Positions 57,710 to 64,000 of a stretch of 64,000 bases of DNA are shown here, piece after piece. Numbering within the stretch: position 1 is the stretch's first letter; every line of letters starts with the position of its first letter. The notes beneath the pieces were generated by a model that ran no database searches, was not told the DNA's origin, and saw only the letters and a program-made list of their open reading frames with translations. The stretch is from contig NZ_PYMH01000006.1 in the NCBI RefSeq assembly GCF_003025555.1, positions 186,001-250,000 on the forward strand, read 5' to 3'. This DNA comes from Photobacterium lutimaris (GTDB lineage Bacteria; Pseudomonadota; Gammaproteobacteria; Enterobacterales; Vibrionaceae). The translations under genes were made by a program, and so were the position numbers.

Positions 57710-58948
57710 GTGTCTAAGCGTCGCGTAGTTGTTACTGGCATGGGTATGCTATCACCGGTAGGTAATTCTGTTGAATCATCTTGGAAAGCACTTCTAGCCG
57801 GTACTAGCGGTATCAGCACTATTGAACATTTTGATGCTAGTGCATTCGCTACTCGTTTTGCTGGTATGGTCAAAGACTTCAACTGTGAAGAATACATGAC
57901 GAAGAAAGATGCCCGTAAAATGGATTTGTTCATCCAATACGGCATTGCAGCAGGCGTGCAAGCATTAAAAGACTCTGGCATTGAAGTAACTGAAGAAAAT
58001 GCAGCCCGAGTGGGTGTTGCTATCGGTTCTGGTATTGGTGGTCTTGGCTTGATTGAAGCTAACCATCAATCTTTGATGGAAAAGGGCCCGCGTAAAATCA
58101 GCCCATTCTTTGTTCCATCCACAATTGTAAATATGATTGCTGGCCACCTGTCGATCATGCACGGTCTACGTGGTCCAAACATCGCAATCTCTACCGCGTG
58201 TACAACTGGCCTTCATAACATTGGTCATGCTGCACGTATGATCGCATACGGTGATGCCGATGCGATGCTAGCAGGTGGTGCAGAGAAAGCATCGACACCG
58301 CTAGGTATGGGCGGCTTTGCGGCTGCCAAAGCACTTTCTACCCGTAACGATGATCCACAGGGTGCATCTCGCCCATGGGACAAAGACCGTGACGGTTTCG
58401 TACTTGGCGATGGCGCCGGTATGATGATGCTTGAAGAATACGAGCACGCAAAAGCACGTGGTGCGAAAATCTATGCTGAGCTTGTTGGTTTTGGCATGAG
58501 TGGCGATGCTTACCACATGACATCACCAAGTGCTGACGGATCTGGTGGTGCGTTGGCAATGGAAGCATGTATCCGTGATGCGGGGATCAATGCTGATAAG
58601 ATTGGCTACATTAATGCCCACGGTACCTCAACACCTGCGGGTGACGTTGCTGAAACCCTTGGTATCAAGCGCGCGATGGGTGCCGCTGCTGAGAAAGTCA
58701 TGGTGTCTTCGACGAAGTCTATGACGGGTCACCTACTGGGTGCTGCTGGCTCTGTTGAAGCAATCATCACGGCAATGACGCTCGTTGATCAGGTTGTTCC
58801 GCCAACAATCAACCTTGAAAACCCTGATGAAGGCTGTGATCTGGACTATGTTCCAGGTGAAGCGCGTCAGGCGAATCTTGAGTACGCACTGTGTAACTCG
58901 TTCGGTTTCGGTGGTACAAACGGCTCATTGCTGTTCAAGAAAATCTAA
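57710..58948 (+). CDS. fabF: 3-oxoacyl-[ACP] synthase II
   Basis: The 412-residue elongating condensing enzyme starts with GTG at 57710 (GGAG upstream). The catalytic triad is Cys in [12 protein letters not shown] (about 164), His in [11 protein letters not shown] (about 303) and His in [10 protein letters not shown] (about 340). It extends unsaturated chains, such as palmitoleate to vaccenate. It follows acpP, as in E. coli. Confidence 0.97.
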   Translation: MSKRRVVVTGMGMLSPVGNSVESSWKALLAGTSGISTIEHFDASAFATRFAGMVKDFNCEEYMTKKDARKMDLFIQYGIAAGVQALKDSGIEVTEENAARVGVAIGSGIGGLGLIEANHQSLMEKGPRKISPFFVPSTIVNMIAGHLSIMHGLRGPNIAISTACTTGLHNIGHAARMIAYGDADAMLAGGAEKASTPLGMGGFAAAKALSTRNDDPQGASRPWDKDRDGFVLGDGAGMMMLEEYEHAKARGAKIYAELVGFGMSGDAYHMTSPSADGSGGALAMEACIRDAGINADKIGYINAHGTSTPAGDVAETLGIKRAMGAAAEKVMVSSTKSMTGHLLGAAGSVEAIITAMTLVDQVVPPTINLENPDEGCDLDYVPGEARQANLEYALCNSFGFGGTNGSLLFKKI

Positions 58949-58969
58949 CGATAACCTGTTATCATAGAG

Positions 58970-59003
58970 CGGCCCGGTGTTATGCACCGGGCCGTTTTTT
59001 TAT
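58970..59003 (+). terminator. Intrinsic terminator after fabF
   Basis: The perfect 10-bp stem CGGCCCGGTG / CACCGGGCCG with a 5-base loop is followed by seven T. Confidence 0.95.
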
Positions 59004-59035
59004 CTTTCTTTTGAAAATATCGAGCAGGAAGCAAG

Positions 59036-59845
59036 ATGATCCTGATCAACGGAAAACCTGACAGTCAGATAGCGGTGACCGATAGGGCGATGCAATATGG
59101 CGATGGTTGTTTTACGACTATGCTAGTAGAAAGTGGTGAGATCCGGCTTTGGCCTTTTCACCTGGAACGGTTAAAGGAAACGCTCTCGCTGTTGGATATT
59201 GCCCCACCGAACTGGGATGAGTTAGTGGCAACCGTCAATGATCTTGCTGAAAATTATCCAGTTAAAGGGGGGCTCAAGGTGCTGATCAGCCGCGGAAGTG
59301 GTGGCAGAGGGTACAGTGCTTCTGGCTGTGATAAAACGCAGGTAATTGTGTCGGCGTTTCCATGGCCCGCTCATTATCGGCAGTGGCAGCAAGACGGTAT
59401 TGCGCTGGGCGTTTGCCAGCAACGCTTGTCGCATTCGCCAATGTTGGCCGGACACAAGCATCTTAACCGCCTTGAGCAAGTGCTGCTCAAGCGGGAAGCC
59501 GAGCAGCACCAGTGGTTGGATGCCGTGGTACTGGATGTGGCTGGCAATGTGGTGGAATCCATTGCCTCGAATATTTTTTGGCGAAGAGGCAACACATTAT
59601 ATACCCCGAACCTGAAACTGTCCGGGGTAAAGGGGGTGATGCGGCGGCATATATTACAGTTGGTAACCGAACTGGATTATTGTTTAGAAATTGTCAATTC
59701 GCCGCTCGATAGCTTGCTTTGTGCTGATGAAGTCTTTATTACTAATGCCCTCATGGCGTTAGTGCCAGTAAATGAAATCAATGGAATAATATTCACTCAG
59801 CGGACCTTGCTGGGTGAGCTGAACAAGAGGTTGTATTCGTGCTAA
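59036..59845 (+). CDS. pabC: Aminodeoxychorismate lyase
   Basis: The 269-residue PLP fold-type IV enzyme has its PLP-binding Lys in LAGHKHLNRLEQ (about 138-149) and the NIF-type loop before it. It splits 4-amino-4-deoxychorismate to p-aminobenzoate and pyruvate in folate synthesis. AGGAAG lies before the ATG. It overlaps mltG by 7 bases, so the two are co-translated. The order fabF-pabC-mltG matches E. coli. Confidence 0.95.
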   Translation: MILINGKPDSQIAVTDRAMQYGDGCFTTMLVESGEIRLWPFHLERLKETLSLLDIAPPNWDELVATVNDLAENYPVKGGLKVLISRGSGGRGYSASGCDKTQVIVSAFPWPAHYRQWQQDGIALGVCQQRLSHSPMLAGHKHLNRLEQVLLKREAEQHQWLDAVVLDVAGNVVESIASNIFWRRGNTLYTPNLKLSGVKGVMRRHILQLVTELDYCLEIVNSPLDSLLCADEVFITNALMALVPVNEINGIIFTQRTLLGELNKRLYSC

Positions 59846-60852
59846 AGAAATTGGCGATTGCTGTAATTTTGCTAGGTCTGGTGGCTGCCGGTGGACTGGG
59901 TTGGTCGTATCAGCAAGTGAAATCATCGCTTGATAGGCAAGTGGAAAGCCAACAAGAAGTCTTATTGACGGTCAGAGCCGGTACATCATACCGCGGATTG
60001 CTCAATCAGTTGGCCAGACAAGACATCATGGCAGAGTCACCATGGACGCGCTGGATCCCGAGGCTAGAACCACAGTTGGCAAACCTGAAGTCAGGTACGT
60101 ATCAAATTACCCCAGCAATGACACTAAAAGACGTGTTGGTGCTGGTTGCTTCTGGCCGTGAACACCAATTTGCCATCACTTTGGTTGAAGGTGAACGTTT
60201 TGTTGATTGGCTAGCTCAACTGCAGCAGGCCCCGCATGTGACTCATGCAGCCGAAGGGATGAATGAAGCCGATATCGCTAAGGCGCTGGGTGCTGATGTC
60301 GAAAAGCTTGAAGGCTTTTTATTGCCAGAAACGTACCATTACACGGCGGGTACCTCTGATCTTGAGCTTCTTCGCCGAGCGTACCGTGACATGCAGAGCT
60401 TGTTGGGTGTTGCCTGGGACGAGCGCGATACAGAAGTCCCACTGAAGAATGCTTATGAAGTGCTGATCATGGCGTCGATCATCGAGAAAGAAACCGCGGT
60501 TGATGATGAGCGAGGACTAGTGTCTTCGGTGTTTATGAATCGCCTGCATAAGGGGATGCGTTTACAGACCGACCCAACCGTGATCTACGGGATGGGGGAT
60601 AAATATGAAGGCCGGATCCGCAAACGCGATCTGCAAACGCCAACCCCCTACAACACCTATACCATTTTCGGTTTGCCGCCAACACCGATTGCGATGCCGA
60701 GTAAGGCATCTGTTCTAGCTGCCGTAAATCCGGATGATAGTACCTATTACTACTTTGTGGCTGATGGCAAAGGTGGCCATAAATTCTCGAGAACGTTAAC
60801 AGAACATAACCGTGCTGTGCGTGAATATTTAAGAATACTAAGACAACAATAA
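59839..60852 (+). CDS. mltG: Endolytic murein transglycosylase MltG
   Basis: The 337-residue protein starts with GTG inside the end of pabC. It has one N-terminal membrane helix (about 5-24), a LysM-like periplasmic region and the YceG catalytic domain, with the Glu in [11 protein letters not shown] (about 218) and [10 protein letters not shown]. It cuts nascent peptidoglycan strands and is thought to set glycan length. Its stop overlaps the tmk ATG. Confidence 0.95.
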   Translation: MLKKLAIAVILLGLVAAGGLGWSYQQVKSSLDRQVESQQEVLLTVRAGTSYRGLLNQLARQDIMAESPWTRWIPRLEPQLANLKSGTYQITPAMTLKDVLVLVASGREHQFAITLVEGERFVDWLAQLQQAPHVTHAAEGMNEADIAKALGADVEKLEGFLLPETYHYTAGTSDLELLRRAYRDMQSLLGVAWDERDTEVPLKNAYEVLIMASIIEKETAVDDERGLVSSVFMNRLHKGMRLQTDPTVIYGMGDKYEGRIRKRDLQTPTPYNTYTIFGLPPTPIAMPSKASVLAAVNPDDSTYYYFVADGKGGHKFSRTLTEHNRAVREYLRILRQQ

Positions 60853-61481
60853 TGACTGGTAAATTTATCGTAATTGAAGGGCTGGAAGGCGCAGGGAAAA
60901 GTACTGCCATTCAGCAAGTGACCCAAGTACTGGCCGAGCAGGGTATCGAAGAGTTTACCTCGACCCGCGAACCGGGTGGTACGCCGCTGGCCGAGCAAAT
61001 GCGTGCCTTGGTTAAGGAAGGTCACCCTGACGAACCGTTGACTGACATGGCTGAGTTGTTACTGCTTTATGCCGCTCGCTCGCAACTGGTGGAAAATGTC
61101 ATTAAGCCCGCCTTGAGCCAAGGTCAATGGGTGGTTGGTGACCGCCATGATATGTCTTCCCAAGCCTACCAAGGTGGTGGCCGTGGGTTTGACCGTACCG
61201 TTATGGAGCGCCTTCGCGATACGGTACTGGGTGACTTCCGCCCTGATTTTACCCTTTATATGGACATTGACCCAGTGCTGGGTCTTGAGCGCGCCCGCGG
61301 TAGAGGTGAGCTGGATCGTATCGAAAAAATGAACATCGATTTTTTCCACCGTGCCCGTGCCCGTTTCTTGGAGTTGTCCGAAGCTGATCCGAGTGTTGTC
61401 ATTATCGATGCCAGCCAGTCGCTGGAAGCCGTCACGGCTGATATTCGTGCAGCGGTTAAACACTGGCTGGAGCAGCTTTAA
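60852..61481 (+). CDS. tmk: Thymidylate kinase
   Basis: The 209-residue enzyme has the P-loop [10 protein letters not shown] (about 8-17), the DR in [16 protein letters not shown], and the E. coli-type LID with Arg residues ([12 protein letters not shown]). It phosphorylates dTMP to dTDP. It overlaps mltG by one base and is followed by holB after one base. Confidence 0.97.
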   Translation: MTGKFIVIEGLEGAGKSTAIQQVTQVLAEQGIEEFTSTREPGGTPLAEQMRALVKEGHPDEPLTDMAELLLLYAARSQLVENVIKPALSQGQWVVGDRHDMSSQAYQGGGRGFDRTVMERLRDTVLGDFRPDFTLYMDIDPVLGLERARGRGELDRIEKMNIDFFHRARARFLELSEADPSVVIIDASQSLEAVTADIRAAVKHWLEQL

Positions 61482-61482
61482 C

Positions 61483-62460
61483 ATGCTTTATCCGTGGCAG
61501 CAAAAGGTATGGCAAGGCTGGCAACAGTTGTTGGCTCAGGGGCGGATGCATCACGCAGTTCTACTTGTCGCACCGCATGGGAGCGGGCGTGAAGCATTAG
61601 CAAGGCATCTATCCAAAACTGTATTGTGCCGGAACGGGGCAGCAGCGATGGGCGGCGAGCCTTGTGGCATTTGCCATGGCTGCAAGCTGTTTGAAGCGGG
61701 TACTCACCCTGATTTTCACCTTATTGCACCAGCCCAAGAAGGTAAGCAGATCGGGGTTGATGCCGTAAGACAATGTAACCGCTGGGCTGTTGAAACCTCA
61801 CAACTCGGTGGTGAGCGAATTATCTTGATTGATGGTGCGGATGCCATGGGGGAGGCAGCGGCAAATGCGTTGCTGAAAACCTTGGAAGAGCCACCGTCTG
61901 GCTGTCAATTTATCCTATTGGCTTCGTCACTGGATAACTTGTTGCCGACTATCAATAGTCGATGTAACAAATGGCGCTTGGCGATGCCGCAAGAGCAGGA
62001 AACAAAACGCTGGGTGGAAAAGCAGCTGATGCAAAGTATCAAGCTGGAAACCGTCAGGCTCAATGGCTCGGCACCGATTGCGACCCAGCAGTTTATTGAG
62101 CAGGGTCAAGATATCCGTTACGCAAAATTATTGGCGTCCTTTGCTGAATTTTTGCGCCCGCCCTTTTTCGGTTTGTATGATGTTGCAGGGCTATGTACCA
62201 AAGAAGGCCACCACAGCCTGAAATGGCTGAGCTACTTCCTTGTCGATTGCATGAAGTGGCAGCAGGGCGTGACGTCGCACTTGGTCCACAGTGAGTCACT
62301 GCCTTTGGTTGAGCAGGCTGCCGGGGTAATGACACCCATGATCTTGCTTGAGCAAACTAGGCAGGCCAACAACCTCTACCAGAAATTGGAACGCCATCCG
62401 GGGCTGAATACAGAGCTCTTGATTGTAGATTGGCTGACAGGCTTCATGAACCACCCATAG
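61483..62460 (+). CDS. holB: DNA polymerase III delta' subunit
   Basis: From the ATG at 61483 the product is 325 residues. A longer frame that begins inside tmk is ignored because the protein then starts MLYPWQQKVWQ like other HolB. It has the zinc-binding Cys set (CRNG and CGICHGC, about 47-64) and a clamp-loader AAA+ fold with a degenerate nucleotide site (APHGSGREAL). It is the rigid stator of the clamp loader. Confidence 0.94.
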   Translation: MLYPWQQKVWQGWQQLLAQGRMHHAVLLVAPHGSGREALARHLSKTVLCRNGAAAMGGEPCGICHGCKLFEAGTHPDFHLIAPAQEGKQIGVDAVRQCNRWAVETSQLGGERIILIDGADAMGEAAANALLKTLEEPPSGCQFILLASSLDNLLPTINSRCNKWRLAMPQEQETKRWVEKQLMQSIKLETVRLNGSAPIATQQFIEQGQDIRYAKLLASFAEFLRPPFFGLYDVAGLCTKEGHHSLKWLSYFLVDCMKWQQGVTSHLVHSESLPLVEQAAGVMTPMILLEQTRQANNLYQKLERHPGLNTELLIVDWLTGFMNHP

Positions 62461-62511
62461 TGCCTCAATGTAAGAGGTATCGTTAATGTATAGAATACTG
62501 AGGAAAGAAAC

Positions 62512-63291
62512 GTGCTAGTTGATTCGCATTGTCACCTGGATAAATTGGATTACGAGCAACTTCATACAGGGATTGATGATGTGTTGGCCAAGGCAAAAGC
62601 CCGAGGCATTGATTACTGCCTGTCGGTAGGCGTGACGCTGAAAAGCTTCCCAGCCATGATGGAGATGATTGCGCCGTACGACAACGTATTTGCATCATGC
62701 GGTGTCCATCCGCTGGATATTGAAGAAGGCTTCGATTTCGATAAGCTCAAAGAGTTTGCCCAGCATGAGCGTGTCGTCGCTATAGGTGAGACCGGCCTTG
62801 ACTACCACTATCAACCGGAGCTTGCTGAGCAGCAAAAAGAAATTTTCCGTCAACATGTGCGCTTGGCGGTTGAACTCAATAAGCCTCTTATTATTCATAC
62901 CCGTATGGCGCGTGAAGATACCTTACAGATCTTACGTGAAGAAGGTGCTGAAAAGTGCGGTGGCGTGCTGCACTGCTTTACTGAGAGTCTAGAAATGGCT
63001 CAGGCGGCCATTGAGTTGGGTTTCTATATCTCTATCTCAGGTATTGTTACTTTCAACAAAGCCTCCGAGCTTAAGCATGTGGTTAGCCAGTTGCCACTAG
63101 AGCGCCTGTTGGTTGAAACGGATTCACCATACCTAGCTCCCATTCCTTACCGTGGTAAGCAAAATCAGCCTGCTTATGTGCGTGAAGTTGCTGAACATGT
63201 CGGCTTGCTAAAAGGTATCTCGGTAGAAGAAGTCGAACGGGTTACCACCAATAACTTCTTTACTCTTTTTTCGCAGGCGAAACAAAGGTAG
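62512..63291 (+). CDS. ycfH: TatD family DNase (YcfH)
   Basis: The 259-residue protein starts with GTG at 62512 (AGGAAAG upstream). It has the TatD metal ligands in DSHCHLDKLDY, GVHPLD, GETGLDYHY, IHTR, HCFTES and ETDSPYLAP, which together form a two-metal TIM-barrel site. YcfH is a predicted 3'-5' DNase or D-aminoacyl-tRNA-type hydrolase. It lies after holB as in E. coli, and a terminator follows. Confidence 0.94.
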   Translation: MLVDSHCHLDKLDYEQLHTGIDDVLAKAKARGIDYCLSVGVTLKSFPAMMEMIAPYDNVFASCGVHPLDIEEGFDFDKLKEFAQHERVVAIGETGLDYHYQPELAEQQKEIFRQHVRLAVELNKPLIIHTRMAREDTLQILREEGAEKCGGVLHCFTESLEMAQAAIELGFYISISGIVTFNKASELKHVVSQLPLERLLVETDSPYLAPIPYRGKQNQPAYVREVAEHVGLLKGISVEEVERVTTNNFFTLFSQAKQR

Positions 63292-63745
63292 GGATAAAAA
63301 AGGAGCCTAGGCTCCTTTTTTTTATACTTTATGTTTCTTATCTATTCTATTCTCAAAAAATATCAACAAAACCTGCAAATAACCCCGAAAAACACTAATT
63401 AAAATTGATAATTAGCTTTGTAACGTAAAGTAACACAGCTTACATTACTGAAAGATAATTACAGTTTGTTGTAGGTGTTGTTTTTGGGAGTATTGTTGTT
63501 TTATTTCAGTTATTTATATTTATTTAGTGTGTTTAGTAGTCGAAATTTCAACTGTGATCTATATTGAGTTTTGAAATTATATTTCATGACGTATTGGTAA
63601 TTTTGACGACCATCAAGTTATATTTAACACCACATTTTATACTTAACCCGTATTAAAAATGACGGTCTCATCAGCAGATGGCTACGGGGGTAGGCCGCTG
63701 ATAAAGACTGAAAATCTAAATAAAACACTCACTCAGGAGCACATT
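63292..63745. other. tatD-ptsG intergenic region and ptsG leader
   Basis: These 454 AT-rich bases hold the tatD-family gene's terminator and the ptsG control region. A hairpin lies at 63670-63702, ATCAGC / GCTGAT with an inner GGCTAC / GTAGGCC pairing. A half CRP site TGTGATCT occurs near 63553-63560. No clear Mlc operator was recognised and no gene is seen. Confidence 0.55.
63296..63322 (+). terminator. Intrinsic terminator after the tatD-family gene
   Basis: The stem AAAAAGGAGCC / GGCTCCTTTTT is followed by more T. Confidence 0.92.
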
Positions 63746-64000
63746 ATGTTTAAGAACCTTTTTGCGAACCTGCAAAAAGTCGGTAAGTCACTGATGCTGC
63801 CAGTATCAGTACTACCGGTTGCCGGTATCCTACTTGGCGTTGGCGCAGCTAACCTTGGCTTTATCCCAGAAATCGTATCCAACTTGATGGAACAGGCTGG
63901 TGGTTCAGTTTTCGGCCAAATGGCCCTTCTATTTGCTGTTGGTGTAGCACTAGGCTTTACTAACAACGACGGTGTTGCAGGTCTTGCTGCAATCGTTGGT
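63746..64000 (+). CDS. ptsG: PTS glucose-specific EIIBC component, 3' truncated
   Basis: The frame starts at ATG 63746 (AGGAG 8 bases upstream) and runs to the window edge, giving 85 residues of a protein normally about 477-500 long. The visible part, [19 protein letters not shown] then [15 protein letters not shown], and [18 protein letters not shown], is the start of the EIIC membrane domain of PtsG. It takes up and phosphorylates glucose at the inner membrane. The order tatD-ptsG is the same as in E. coli. The IIB domain with its phospho-Cys is outside the window. Confidence 0.92.
   Translation, partial: MFKNLFANLQKVGKSLMLPVSVLPVAGILLGVGAANLGFIPEIVSNLMEQAGGSVFGQMALLFAVGVALGFTNNDGVAGLAAIVG

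Overview
The window is chromosomal DNA from a gammaproteobacterium, most likely a Vibrionaceae member in or near Photobacterium, Grimontia or Enterovibrio. The evidence is conserved gene order: ycjX-ycjF-tyrR; cydDC-trxB with ald beside lrp, then lrp-ftsK-lolA-rarA-serS; metG divergent from apbC and udk; rne divergent from rluC; and maf, yceD-rpmF-plsX-fabHDG-acpP-fabF-pabC-mltG-tmk-holB-tatD-ptsG. No rRNA, tRNA, CRISPR array, insertion sequence or prophage gene is visible. Both ends cut a gene: ycjX lacks its 5' part and ptsG lacks its 3' part.

Layout. 1-5.0 kb: ycjX, ycjF, tyrR, an ogt-like gene and rimJ. 5.1-11.6 kb: cydC, cydD, trxB and ald on the minus strand, then lrp. 12-19 kb: ftsK, lolA, rarA and serS. 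19.2-31.6 kb is the accessory part. It holds a YjiH-family membrane protein, an unrecognised membrane-anchored protein, a cation:dicarboxylate/amino-acid symporter, and a seven-gene V-type ATPase operon in the order B-D-I-K-E-DUF2764-A. 31.7-38.2 kb: metG, apbC, udk and asmA. 38.3-46.7 kb is a mixed stretch: a gene remnant, a CBS-domain protein, a membrane hydrolase, a DcuB-like transporter with an FNR-type site, psiE, btuR and cobS, a low-molecular-weight phosphatase and a SulP transporter. 47-64 kb: rne, rluC, maf, the fatty-acid/phospholipid cluster, pabC, mltG, tmk, holB, tatD and the start of ptsG.

How the genes work together. cydDC and trxB serve periplasmic and cytoplasmic thiol and cytochrome bd homeostasis. 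ald is probably controlled by the divergent lrp. The yceD-to-fabF block couples a ribosomal protein gene to the supply of fatty acids for membrane lipid. The V-ATPase operon is the most unusual part. Its rotor subunit keeps most residues known to bind Na+ in the Enterococcus enzyme. It has no recognisable C, F or G subunit and carries a DUF2764 protein instead. Its gene order is a rotation of the usual chlamydial/spirochaete order. A Na+-driven type symporter gene lies next to it, which suggests, but does not prove, a local sodium-energetics module.
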